Positions 1 through 11,275 of a stretch of 43,352 nt of DNA are shown here, in pieces. The notes beneath the pieces were generated by a model. It searched no databases and was not told where the DNA came from. It worked only from the letters and a program-made list of their open reading frames with translations. A program made the translations under genes and the position numbers. The stretch is from Pleurotus ostreatus/Saccharomyces cerevisiae fusant (taxonomy: Eukaryota; Opisthokonta), in NCBI GenBank assembly GCA_024196135.1, contig JAMQCK010000181.1, positions 1 through 43,352 of the forward strand. The letters run 5' to 3'. How positions within the stretch are numbered: the first letter of the stretch is position 1; each line of letters starts with the position of its first letter.

Positions 1-1273
1 GCTTTACGAGCGGAAGGAGACCCATTGGCACACGCCTTCGCGCCCTCGGTCTTAGCTGTCTACCGGGCCTCCTGTCAGATAGTGACTGGCGTGAAAGACT
101 TGATGGGGAAGCACCAAGAATTACTGGCCGAGTGCTGGTTCTTCTGGAGCTTGATTTTCTCGTCCTGCGTACGCCCTTCATTCTGTGGCATCAAGTAGAG
201 GCTGACGAAGTGAGGATAGATGGTCCTGGCGACCATTGTCATTGAGGCTCGCGAGAGCTCTTTGGCCGCGGAAGCGCTGAAGTATCTGGAGATTGCCGCT
301 CCGCTGTTTGAGGAGGGGTCACTGATGTGTAGGCCGCCGACCACCGAGGTGAGCTTTACGAGCTACCGTTTCTGACTTTCGCCTATCTGAATTTTGACAG
401 ATGATCACCGGGAAAATGTTGAGCGTTGCGCGACGGTACTACAACCGCGAGCTGGAGTCTGTGGACGAATCGACGAAACAGGAGCTTTGCTTGCTAGGCT
501 TGCCGTCGTCCATGCGGGTTGTGCGAAAGGACGGCAATAGCTCCGGAAATAACTCTTCTCGAGGATCATCACAAGAGGCGGACCTGTACGCAGCCTTCGC
601 GGGAACAACGAACGGGCAAGGCCATGTTCAACATGGCTTGTCGAATACCAACCTCGATCAGTCGATAAATTTCGACCAGTCGGCAAACTTCTTCGCCGGG
701 ATGGACCTTAGCATGGACATGGCGAACTGGCAGATACCCGACGCGACGCTGCGCCCAGAAGGGAATCCGTCCTTTGATCTGACTGGCGCGGGCAACGGGC
801 TGAACAACTACGGCAACAACATGCCTCCAGGGGTGGATCAGCTCATGTTCGGCCAGCCAGGGTGGAATGGCGCGACGTCCGACGTGAGGAGCTTCCACCA
901 GGGCGCGACGGATGTGGGCACGTTGGCGGGGATGGGCAGCGGACTGGGGATGTTCTCGGATATGCCACTAGGCATCGATCTGGTCATGGGGATGGGTTCG
1001 GGGGGCAGCATGGGCTCAGGGAATCCCTCAAGCAGGGACAGTCCTGGCTCGATGGGCTCGGGGTCTTCGCCGTATGGTGGGTTGGGTAGTGGTGGGGCGC
1101 CGTCAAGTGGGTCGTCCTCCTCCGGGCAACAACACTACGACCCGAGGATGGCGCAGTATGACGTTCAAGGACTCTATAACATCTCACCTGCGGCTGGCTC
1201 GCACGATAATCTCGCCTGGGGTGCTCAGACTGGGAGGCAGGGGCAAGGTCAAGGTCCATCAGGGTTTATGTAG
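1..1273 (+). CDS. Fungal-specific transcription factor, C-terminal part (5' end outside window)
   Basis: The gene enters from the left edge, so any DNA-binding domain is not visible. Three in-frame exons can be read: 1-168, 220-348 and 401-1273, with phase-0 introns of 51 and 52 nt. The first two exons and the start of the third (residues around LAECWFFWSLIFSSC, VIEARESSLA and LEIAAPLFEEGS) match the end of the fungal_trans (middle homology) region of Zn2Cys6-type regulators. A long tail follows, rich in Gly, Ser, Met and Asn, with repeated MGSG and GMGSG motifs, typical of disordered activation regions. As a family member it would be a nuclear DNA-binding regulator. Its targets cannot be inferred. 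The Zn2Cys6 class is inferred from the middle domain only. The stop is TAG at 1271-1273. Confidence 0.85.
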
Positions 1274-1422
1274 AAAACCTTACTTACCGTGTATTTCACG
1301 ACTAGCATCGACGTGCTCAGCAGAATTTCTCGGCTCATGGTAAGGGGAGGAAGAAGGATGGGGGACAAATGTGGGTCGCTCTCTTAAATGCACTCAAGTA
1401 TCCTGCAGAGAGCGCGCGAAGT

Positions 1423-1431
1423 CCGACTCGG
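1423..1431. promoter_or_regulatory. CCG-N3-CGG motif, copy 1
   Basis: The sequence is CCGACTCGG, embedded in the 11-bp palindrome TCCGACTCGGA. Zn2Cys6 dimers bind paired CGG triplets, so this arrangement is a plausible everted site. It lies about 320 bp upstream of the ATG at 1751, and a similar motif follows 47 bp downstream. Function is inferred only. Confidence 0.3.
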
Positions 1432-1469
1432 ACACCGATTGAGCCCGTCCGAAGCGCGTTCAATGCAGG

Positions 1470-1478
1470 CCGATTCGG
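1470..1478. promoter_or_regulatory. CCG-N3-CGG motif, copy 2
   Basis: The sequence is CCGATTCGG, the same spacing and orientation of CGG triplets as the copy at 1423, with one base different in the spacer. Pairing of two such sites in a short interval is what makes them worth listing. Confidence 0.3.
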
Positions 1479-1750
1479 ACATCCCCTGCTATGACCCTTT
1501 GTGGCTTGTCCGGTCACCAGCTACCTATCGTAGGCCATGTCGGTCTAGAGCATTTCGGGCGAACCCCAAGTTCAACTTTTGCACCTGACCGTGCGACAAG
1601 AACAATAGACTTCTGATATAGCAACATGTGGCGCCGAGTGCTAATTGATGGGGTACTGACGAGGAGCCATTGTCGTCACCGCCATCGCGTCGACAACGGC
1701 GAGCGCGTTCCCCTCGTTCCCCCGGCGCTGTTCATGCCTAGTGCTCACAA

Positions 1751-4700
1751 ATGACCGTGCGGGATCTTGTCCAGCAGTACGAGCGCGCCTCGAGCATCTC
1801 GAGGCCGCCGCCATCACCCCGTACGATGTCCAGCACTCGTTCGTCCAGCCTGGCATCAAGCAGCCGATCCGCTAACTTATCCCCACCACCTCCCTCTCCC
1901 GCTCGCTTTATACGACAACCTAATACTCCCCGTAATCCTTCTCATCGTAATTCCAGTGCTTCTCGATCTACTTTGCTTTCATCTGCTACGACACTCATGA
2001 CCTCTCACGACATTCACGACGACTCTCATTGTGCCCCGGAACATACTGCAGACATTGCGGACACCACCACTGAAAGCTCAAACACGCTACGAGTTACCAT
2101 CCCGAGGACGACCTCACCGCCTCCGTACTGGGACGAGGACACGGAGAAGGACGAACTGCTGGAGAAGTCCTCCCCCATCCTCGAAGACGTCAAGTCCCCA
2201 CTCTCCCCTCCCTCGACTAGCCGACGCGTCACCTACCCTCACTTTCCCCCTCACACCCCCGTACCCTCATCCCAGCTCTTCGCCGAGGACGCCGCACCAT
2301 TGCACCTTCCCAAACTGGATCAGTACCTGTCCACGTTCCAACCACCCACGTTCGTGAACATGAGGGGAAAGGAAGATTCCATGTTTCCACCCATGGACAA
2401 GCTGGCTGCTTCGGAGAGAACTTTGGAAGATCTCGAAACCAACACGACCGTGACACCGTTCTGGAGGAATCGCACGACCATCCTCGGTGCCGCGCTCAAC
2501 ATCATCGTCGGGTTTACTGTGCGTAGATGCATTATGTCTGGCACTCTCTGGTTACTGAAGTATTTCTGTAGGGCTCTAGTGCCCTCGCGTCGTACTACAG
2601 CTTGCAGGGCCTCATCAACACGGCTCAGATCTTTGCCTTGATTCTCAACACCATAGGTACGCTTTTATGATGACCGCCAGACTCTCACTGACTTTGCCCA
2701 GCTCCTGTCGGCGGCTATGACCGTGTTGGGGAGAAATGGAAGGGCCTCTTCCTGGGCACCATGTACGTTCGTACCTTACTGGCCTGTCGCTCTGCTAACG
2801 TACTTCAGACCCAACTTCCTCGCACTCAACTTCGCCTCCACGCTTACCGAGTCCATCATCTTCCTCCTCGCCTTCATGGTCGTTACCTCCATTCTGCTCT
2901 TCTACTTCCACCGTCAAACCCAATGTTGCGATCGCTACGTTGCTCTCGAAGGTCTTCAGTCAGAAGACCCAGGAAGCCGTTGGGGTGTCATGATCGTGTC
3001 CTTCCTCCTCACGGTTATCTACCTTCCGCTGAGTACCATCGCCGTCCACGTTCTCATCTGGTCCGATGACCTTTGGGTCAATGGGAACCCGTATGGCAAC
3101 ATCACCGGCGCACCTCTCGAGTTGCCGTTGCTTGGCCCGGCCAGCGAATTCCGGGAACCGCTGGACTTTTGTTGGACGACGACGATGAAGAAGAACGAGA
3201 TCAACTATGCGCCTGTTGTCATTATCCTGGCGTTGATTGTGGTGGTCTTCGTATGTTCTGCTTCATGAATCGCAAGCTACATCGACTGACCAGTGTTACA
3301 GCTGACTATCTGGTTCCCCATCTCTCTGCGGCGTGTCATCAAGAAGTCGGTACCGAAGGTCGATCATTACACCGAACTGGGCCGCAAGCGCAATTCCGTC
3401 GAGATGGACAGCGAATACAGACGCCTTCTTGCTCGCGACAACAATCCCTTCGCCTTCCTCTACTCCGGTAAGCTGTTCTCTTCATCACCTCTTCCCCGCC
3501 CCCCTAACATCCCTCTCAGCCTTCCGCCGTAACTGGGGCACATACCACGCCATGTACCACTTCGCCAAGCTCAGCACACTCGTCATCACCGCCGTCTTTG
3601 CCAACAACAATTGCCTCTTCCGCTCCGTCTCGCACACCACCATCCCTATCGTGCGCCAGGTGCTCTTGTTGTCGACGACCGTGGCGTTCTTCGGCGCGCA
3701 GTGCCTGTATGCGCCGTTCTTGGACCCGGTGAACAATGCGAGCGAGTGGATATCGAGGCTGAATTATATCACGACGAGTGCGGTGGCATTGGCCATTCAG
3801 CTGGATGCGCCGGGGAAGGAGTTTCTGAATAGTTATGTACTTTATGCGTGAGTTGTATAGGCTATAGTATGGAAGGGAGAGGAGGCTAACGTGTCGTCAA
3901 CAGGATCTACATCCTAACTTATGGCTTAAGCATTTGTACGCCTGGACAACCTCACGGTGATTGAAGGTGCTGACGTGCATGCAGATTTCACGCTGGTCAG
4001 CTTCCCATTCGTGCAGACATGGATCAAGCGCTGGACTCGCCGCATTGACTTCAGTGAGTTCCTTCGCGCATTGCGGTCGTCTTTTACCTTTCGCTGAACA
4101 TGTATCCTAGGTATCGACATCTTCTCCCCTCAGTACGTCTGCCGTCGCCACATACTCCTATGTACTGACCCATATTCCAGTCTCGATCTCTCGCCCTTCT
4201 CGTTGCATGCGAAGAGGAGGATCTGGCAAGAGTCAATCTCGACTTTGCTCCTCACCAACCCGCAATGTCGGATCCCGCCCAAGCAGAAGATGATGTTTGC
4301 TGAAGGCCGAAACTCGGAGTACCCGCCATACCTGCTAGACTTCGAGGGAACGCCGGGCGAACGACATGTGGAGAATCTGAAGGTGAGCAATTGCAGCCGA
4401 CAGCTCGATAATATAGCCTCACAAAAGCCACAGATCCTCCGCGAAGAGGGCATAATGGCCTACCGTCGCGCCGTCACACTCACCACTGGTCCCGATAGCC
4501 CACGATTCCTGCACCTACGCGATCTCATTCAGCAGCACTTCGTCGGTCCCGACTGCTACTGGAAGCCCTCGAGCAAGAACCAGATCGTCAATTGCAAAGC
4601 GCACTTTGGCAACGCGTGGTGGATACCCTTTCCGCCGACGCTGGTTATTCGCTATGACGAGGGCCCGCTCGCTGTTATTCGGGAGCTGGCGGACTTCGAG

Positions 4701-6119
4701 GAGTATATTCAGCAGAACTCGAGCCCGGATATTAGGCGGAGGAAGCATGTAAGGTTGTGCTTGCGTGCGCTGGAGGGGCAGACGGTACGGTGGCCGTATG
4801 AGCATGTTACTGTGAGTTTGGCCCCGATCATTGGTGAGCGCATCACTGATTGCATTCTTTTAGCCTATCGGCTCTGCTGGCTACTGGGGTTGCTCAAGCA
4901 CCCGATACAAAGCCCAGCACACGCAGCACTTTCACCAATGCCAACTGCAGATTGGCCATCACGGCCACCTCAAGTTCAAGAAGCACCAGCTCGGCAGCGG
5001 CTTCGACGTGAAGCTCAAGTTCTCCAAGAAGGTGCAGACTACCGGCGCCGTCATCGGCCTCGACGAAGACTTTGACCTGACGCCCGCCCTCGCGCGCTTC
5101 CTCGCGATGAACGAAGACAAGATCGACCTTCGGTTGCGCGAGTTGGAGAGTACGATTGAGGAGTACCGACAGCATGCGCGCGCGGAGTGCAGGTGGAAGG
5201 AGGAGGTGCTGACGTACCGTTTCCTGGCGTTTGTGTACGACAGGCCGCAGGACCCATCAAGATTGGCGGAGAGCTCGATCTTGCATGAGCGAGATCTGAG
5301 GGTGCGGCAGCTGATGGCGGGGAGTGAGGGCGTGTTCGAGGCGGCGTATGAACGTCTGGAAATTGTCACCTCCAGTGAGGCTGCGTGCTGGTGGTACATC
5401 TTTTGGGTGCGTAATTGACAGCTGCTTAATTGACGAAGCTCATGCGTATGGTACCTAGGATGACTTCTGGAGACGAAACCGGGACGCGGTGAAGGCGCTC
5501 AACACACATGCGAAGGATTTCAACCCTCATTACCCGACGTGTGTGGCGTACACGCCGCTCGCACGACCGGTGCTGGAGTCTTTCCTCATCCAGCGGGGGT
5601 TGATGTCGAAGCCAAGGCGGCGGAGCGACCTCTTCCATTCTGGGTTCCTCAATAAGCTGTATCTGCGGTTGAACGAGACGGTGTTCCACGATACGAGCAG
5701 GGTCCGTATTCCTTTCGCCTCCATAATCATCGCCTCCCGCTCATACTCTCTCGCAGGCAATAATGTTCCACTACGGTCGCGGTCGGCATGAGCTCGAGAT
5801 GACCGACGTCGACCTGGAGACGCAGGGAAAGCCTTCTACCATCGGCACGGGTGGCGGGACAGACCACGACCTGGCGGATATCCGTGTACGACCAGCATAC
5901 CGGTGGGAAGAGCTTCTTGGAGACCCTGTGCGCGCCGACGGGAGATGGCGGCGACGCTGGGTATCCAGAATTGGTGCTTGGCTCGGTTTGACGCCGCTGT
6001 GGCTCACCGAATCGCAGTCGGAAGGACTTTCGGTGGACGTGAAGTTGGAGAACGGACGCTACGTGCTCGTCGAGCCGGACAATAGGACAAGTAAGGAGCG
6101 TACTCGGATAGTGTACTAG
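1751..6119 (+). CDS. Large multi-pass membrane protein of unknown function
   Basis: Fourteen exons give 1233 residues: 1751-2518, 2572-2656, 2702-2762, 2809-3250, 3302-3467, 3520-3847, 3904-3935, 3985-4053, 4111-4132, 4181-4382, 4434-4811, 4864-5406, 5459-5701 and 5757-6119. All junctions are GT-AG and keep frame; one exon is only 22 nt. The first ~210 residues are Ser/Pro/Thr-rich and look cytosolic and disordered. Six or seven hydrophobic segments follow between about residues 240 and 640 (for example around ESIIFLLAFMVVTSILLFYF, SFLLTVIYLPLSTIAVHVLI and APVVIILALIVVVFLTIWF). A loop before the fourth carries the NITG glycosylation sequon. The C-terminal half is soluble, charged and has conserved-looking Trp/Tyr blocks. 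I recall similar conserved basidiomycete proteins, often annotated only as hypothetical, but recognise no named domain. Role unknown. Confidence 0.85.
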
Positions 6120-6334
6120 CGTGTAGGACCTTCCAGTAAATACGGTGTTCCGATTTGCTGCCTTCCTCACGCACATGCGCGCCACGCGGGGGTGATAGAT
6201 GGCGGGGGTTGATGAAAGCGGCTGTTTGCTTGTTGCCAAACGCCTTTATGTCGCCCGCCTGCCTTCGCCGCCCTTGCCTGCGCTGCTGCTCGCTGTCACC
6301 CATTCTGGCTTGCGACCCTTAGACTGCGACCGCC

Positions 6335-8966
6335 ATGTCGGCTAGCGAAGACAGCCCGAAGCCCCGGCCCATCCTCGCTCCCCTGCAGCCTGTCGATCGA
6401 GAGGACCCCATCGAGCGACCGCAGTGGACGGACGACGAGGACGGGAGTGATGGGGACGACATTTACCGCGGATCTCGGCCCCCCTCACCGGCGAGCAGTG
6501 CGAAGAGCTCGAGCTCGTCGTCTTCGTCGTCATCTTCATCGTCCTCCTCAAGTTCCTTCTTCGGAGGCGGTCGTCTCGGTACCCTCGCCGCTGTCCTCGA
6601 GCACTCCATTGCACGATGGGCACGCAGGGGAACGGGTGGCGGCTCTGATACGTCGTCGTCGGGAAGCTCCTCGTCCTCATCTTCCACCTCCTCCGACGGC
6701 CGATCACACCGTACTCGCCGCCGGCGACGCCGTGGGCGCTCCTCGTCCACCCTCACGCTCAGCCGCGCGACGTCCGAGCAGGACATCCTCACCCGTATAA
6801 CCCAGATCAAGGCGCGAGAGGAAGCGCGCCAGATACCCCGTGCATTCTCATTATACCTCCCTCCTTCGCTCGCGGATCCCCCTTCGAGGCGCAAGGCCGC
6901 GACAACCCCCGCGCCACGAATTACGACCACCTCCTCTTTGCAGACCATCCTCGGACAACTTGACGTTGCGATCAAGCGCTCTGGAAAAGCCCGTAGGCGT
7001 GCGCGTAGACCGGATGGGTACCAGGACTATATGATGCCAGAGAGCGGTGCAAGTCGCACCCGCTCGCCTTCCCCTCGGCCGCTCAAGGGCAAGGGCAAAG
7101 GGAAGCAGTCAACAGCAGCATCGGCGGCAGCGTCAGCAGCAGCAGCAGCCAGTTCTTCCCTTCCCCTGCCACTTACGGCGCCGCCTAAGGCCTGGTTTCT
7201 GGACGTTGCTTCCCCCACCTGGCGGGACCTTCAGGCCATAGGGAAGGTGCGTGCAGAGCATAAGTCATTTTGAGAAGCTTTTGACGCCTGCGGACAGCTC
7301 CTGCACCTCCACCCGCTCACCCTGGAGGACATCCTACAGCAAGACCCGCGCGAGAAGTTCGAGCTCTACTCCAAACTCGGCTACCACTTCATCTCCTTCC
7401 GCACGATCGAGACGAAGGCGCAACGCCAGGACCGACGAAACAAGGCCCCCTACTTCGCGCACCTGGATGAAGAGACGGACGGGAGCATCATCGGCGAATC
7501 CAATATCTATCTCGTTGTATTTAATGAAGGAAAGGCGCGCTCATCTTATCGCTTTGGGCGGCGAAGTTGACATTCCTGCAGGGATCTGCTTGGTGAGGAT
7601 GGAGATCGACATGATGTGGCTGCGATGCTGACCTGGTCTACGGTAGTTTCATTATACGGATATTTCAGGTGCGTGCTATTCTGCACGTTCTATGTCCATG
7701 GTCTTGATCTATTGCAGAACACACGGACAGGATAAGGAACCGCATTCTCAAGCTAGAAGATATCGTAGACATGACGTCTGGTGCGAAGACACGTTCGCAT
7801 TGCTCCCCCATATCTCACACGTTCTCACAGAATGGATCGAACACGGCATCTTAGACTCCATCGTCGACTCGTTCTTCCCCTTTCTCGAGGACATTGAGCA
7901 GGAATGTCTTGTCATTGAGGACATCGTCTTCGGCGGCAAGGCCTACGAGGAACCAGCAGCAACGCCATCCTCGACGGAGACCCTTCTGGCATCAGAGGAC
8001 GAGAAGAGGTCCGAGCAACAGAAGTCGTCGGAAGATCAGAAGTCATCCGAGGACCAGCAGGCATCCATCCACAAGCCTGAGGAAATCGAGATGGAGAAGC
8101 TGCCCGTAATGAAGCCCGGACCCACCCAAACACGCTTTGCTTTACCGCCACCCATGCCCTTCCTCCGCCGCGTCCGCCGCTTCGTCCACAAGCGCTGGCG
8201 GCACTTCATCACCTCCACCATGTCCCGCGACACCGACAACGACGCGCTGACGCCCGGCAACGTCAACCTGCTCGACGCCAATGTCAACTTGATGAACGCC
8301 AACGTGAATAATGCTAGCCACACGAATCTGAGCAATACACCGTTGCGAAGGATGGCGAGGACGAGACGGCTGGTGACGCAGCTGGTGAGGCTGCTGGCGA
8401 GCAAGTCGGAGGTTATCACGCAGATCACGAAGCGTTTGCTGACGACAACGGGGATGTCGAGGCGAGTAAATGGGGAGGAGAGGTTGGAGGTGGCGATCTA
8501 CATGGGGGACGTTCAGGGTGAGTCTATGCGTATGACTTGGGTGCACTATTCTGATCAAGACTGCAGATCACATCTTGACGCTGCACCATGCCTTAGCCCA
8601 TTACGAGCGTATGTTGAGCCAGTCGCATCCCGCCTACCTCAGCCAGCTACGACACACGGTCAACGTGTCAAGGCAGGGAAGTGACAAGGCGCTCATCGTC
8701 CTTACCGTCGTCTCCATCGCCGTGCTCACCTGTCAGGCTGTCATTGGTGCGTTCATTTGCCTCCTCCCTTCGCCGCTGGTCGCTAACCTCGCTTCGCAGG
8801 TATGTTCTCCCAAAACATCCCCGTGCCCAACAACCGCGACTCGGGCAAATACAACGTCTTCGGCATCGTCATCGCCATCGCCGTCTTCACGCTCTTTTTG
8901 TACTTGAACCTCGTGCGCTACTGGTGGCGAAAGGCGAAGCGGCGACATGCGGCGGCGGCGTTGTAA
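6335..8966 (+). CDS. CorA-type magnesium transporter (Mnr2/Alr-like)
   Basis: Eight exons give 757 residues: 6335-7246, 7298-7529, 7582-7592, 7647-7668, 7718-7780, 7831-8517, 8567-8746 and 8800-8966. As a CorA family member it should be a homopentameric Mg2+ channel of the plasma or vacuolar membrane. The N-terminus is disordered, with long Ser runs (about residues 50-75 and 105-125) and an Ala run near 270. The soluble CorA domain follows (LTLEDILQQDPREKFELY; FHYTDISEHTDRIRNRILKL; HGILDSIVDSFFPFLEDIE). An insertion with repeated SSEDQ sits in its helical part. Two TM helices close the protein; the first ends in GMFSQN, so the usual GMN signature reads SQN. The conserved strand VVFNEG can be kept only by an intron at 7530-7581 with GA at its donor. 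A canonical alternative (GT at 7517 to AG at 7646) stays in frame but deletes about eight core residues. Confidence 0.85.
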
Positions 8967-9646
8967 TAGAAAACCAATATACTTAATGGACAGACGGACG
9001 ATGATATGATACCTTACTCACCGGCGGTAATTACTGTAGAGTTGGTTGCTTGTGCCCACTGAATATACCGTAGAGGGCTGTCGCGGTTTTGACGCATCGT
9101 CAACTTCGGTTCAACGTCAAGCCAGCTCCCAGAGCGTTCAAATCGCGAACGATGCTCTCAAAGTAGAGGGGAAAATATAGGAAGCCAAGCAAAAGGGTGC
9201 AAAGCACCCTTAGGGAATTTAAACCCGTTCTCTCACTCTCAGAAATTTAAACTCAAATCTTAGGCTCAACTCAAGTCTTCGGCAGGGGCGTATCTCCTCC
9301 CTCGGTTCCAAAGTTGCAGAACCTATCCATTTGCACAGACCCAAAGTGGGGGGAGGACCGCTCTACTGCTGTTGGAATCTAAAGGCACGCATCAGGTCAT
9401 TGTCAGAATCTTGGGTTAAATTTGACCCCGCGGGTACGGCGGTCCGGTCCGGGGTGCCGAACTTGCGCGGAACCTTTTGAAGGCGGGTTGGAAAGGGCTC
9501 GGGAGGAGAGAGAACAATGTTAAAAATGCGAGCTTCATAGCCAGTACCCACAACCGTCAAAATTGAGGCGAGACTGGCGAGAAATAGGAAGGCTCTGGCA
9601 GCATCACGTGACGCGTTGGGCTCGGCATACTCCGTAACGGTAGTAC
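8967..9646. other. Convergent intergenic region, 680 bp
   Basis: This lies between the 3' ends of the CorA and RRP36 genes. It should contain both 3' UTRs. It is more AT-rich than its surroundings around 9210-9270, where AATTTAAAC occurs twice. A short perfect hairpin is listed separately, and TTGACG-cat-CGTCAA near 9090 is another small inverted repeat. No gene is supported here. Confidence 0.5.
9193..9211. repeat. Short perfect inverted repeat (hairpin)
   Basis: AAGGGTGC is followed by a 3-nt loop (AAA) and GCACCCTT, an 8-bp perfect stem between two convergent genes. It may lie in a 3' UTR. No function can be assigned. Confidence 0.45.
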
Positions 9647-11275
9647 TCATGCAACCTTCCGCCTCTTCACCGGGCGGTCGCCTCCTTGCCCTTTCGCAAA
9701 CGGCCGGGCCTTCTTCTCCTTCTGTGCAATCTTCTTCCGCTTCTTGTCGATCGCCTTCGACACCGCCGACTTCCCGCCCTCCTTCGCGAGCGCGTCGTAC
9801 CGTGCCTTCGCCAGCATCTCCCGCTTCTCGCCTATAGTCAAACCGCATTAGTTCTCCTTCACACCGGCCCAAACACACATCCGACTCACCCTTCTTCATA
9901 TACCACTCCCCCTTTCCCTTCGCCCTTCTCTCCCTCTCCTCCTTCGCCGCCCGTTCTAATGCCTGCTGCTCAATCGCTTCCCGCTTGTCCCTCTGCACCT
10001 GACTCTCCGCCTTCTTCAACGCCCGCTCCAGTGTCTCCACCTCCCGCGCGCGCTCCTCGCGCAGGTGCCGCGGCGAGTTGGCGAGCAGCTTGCGCGCGCG
10101 GGAGAGGCTCTCGCGCAGCGTAGTGAACTCGTTGCGGTGCATGTCGGCGAGGAAGGAGTAAGATTGTTTGAATTTGTCGGGTTTGAGCTCGCCGGTGACG
10201 GGGAGGAAGCGGGGGTCGCGGGGCGTCTGAGGGGAGAGCGTTAGTGAGAGAAACAGTGGGGAAGGGGAAAGGCGTACCAAGTTGGGAACGTCGACAACTT
10301 GTCTTCGTCTAGTGACAGGCTTTTTTGAGGACATCTCTGCGGGTCTGGGAGGGGATGAGCTAGGTTCAGCTACGCAAATGGGCAGATGAGACGTACGCAT
10401 GCTTGCTGGACCGCTTTGCGATATCCTTCTTGGGGTGTGCTGACCACTCTACCCTCTCGGGTTCCTTTCCCTTGGTATTGGAGGTTTCGGGGCCAGAGTC
10501 GTCGTCGGATCCATCATCTGGACCTGAGCCTGCCTCGGACTCGGACTCGCTCTCATCGACTTCTGCTTGTGCGAGGGAGCGCTGTGCCTTTCGAAGTGCG
10601 CCCAATGGTAGATCGGAAAGGTCTTTAGAATAGCGTCAGGCATGTTATAAAGATGGGAAAGGACTGCCCAACCATTCATCAGTAGTTTCTGCGGACGGAA
10701 GTCAGTATAGGAGATTGGGAGTCGAAGGGATCACGCACAATATCCTTTGGCTTCTTCGGCGAAGAGACTTCTTCGTCCGCTTCCTCTTCCTCCTCACTGC
10801 TGTCCTCGACGTGTGGGTCGACCGTCTCCTCCTCATCGTCTCCCCACAGCACGGCACGATCTGCGTCTATGTCCGCATCACTGTCGTCGTCCTCTTCAGG
10901 CTCTGTCCCACTCCCATCATATAGGTCCGCGTCGTCCTCCTCTTCTATCTCTCCTTGAGAGTTGAACTTGTCCTCGCTGCTGTACCCCTCATCTTCCTCG
11001 ATGGGACGAGATCGTTTCTTCGCTGAAGTAGATGCTCCTGCCTTCGGTGCCTTCTGGACTTGGTGAGAGGCCGACACCTTTTGGACGTCGTTCCCCTTCC
11101 CCTTCACCATGGCGGGAGGCGCACGAGTAGTAGGACGCGGTCGTCGAGGCATCGAGGATGGTGGGGGCGAGGAAAGTGAGATCCCCGATCGAATAGCGCG
11201 GCTGATCGGCCCGGGGCGGAAGTATTGCTGGCTGGCAGTTGCCGAGGGTAAGTTGAACTTCGTCTTGACCATCAT
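9647..11275 (-). CDS. RRP36: rRNA biogenesis protein RRP36
   Basis: Six exons (11275-10739, 10688-10673, 10622-10397, 10344-10278, 10226-9890, 9831-9647) give 455 residues in frame; the second exon is only 16 nt. Rrp36 is a nucleolar SSU-processome/90S pre-ribosome factor needed for early cleavages towards 18S rRNA. The first ~250 residues are low-complexity, with acidic Asp/Glu/Ser tracts. The Rrp36 domain follows: LSDLPLGALRKAQ, KHAPAEMSSKKPVTRRRQVVDVPN, then RDPRF and the motif KFKQSYSFLADMHRNEFTTL, then a long basic coiled coil. The C-terminus (ARPFAKGQGGDRPVKRRKVA) is nuclear-localisation-like. The acceptor at 10344 was chosen because it restores KHAPAEMSSKKPV, which is conserved in the family. 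Two ATGs are adjacent at the start (11275 and 11272); either could be used. Confidence 0.92.

Larger units (their letters stand above)
1274..1750. other. Intergenic region, 477 bp, probable promoter of the downstream membrane protein
   Basis: No gene is visible. The stretch separates two plus-strand genes. It contains two copies of a CCG-N3-CGG motif (listed separately) and no clear TATA box near the start at 1751. Confidence 0.5.

Noticed and set aside
7251..7631. Separate small plus-strand gene within CorA
   Set aside because: It is an out-of-frame reading of CorA exons and introns. The correct frame gives CorA-family sequence.
6335..8966. CorA gene called as a pseudogene
   Set aside because: All exons join in frame over 757 codons and only one donor base is unusual, so a functional gene with a rare intron is at least as likely.
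9193..9211. Rho-independent-type terminator
   Set aside because: Bacterial terminators do not apply here and no T-run follows; I list it only as a hairpin.
9363..9640. Minus-strand open frame continuing past the RRP36 exon
   Set aside because: It is intron read-through: splicing at 9889/9831 gives the conserved RRP36 C-terminus and a stop at 9647, so 9363-9640 is outside the gene.
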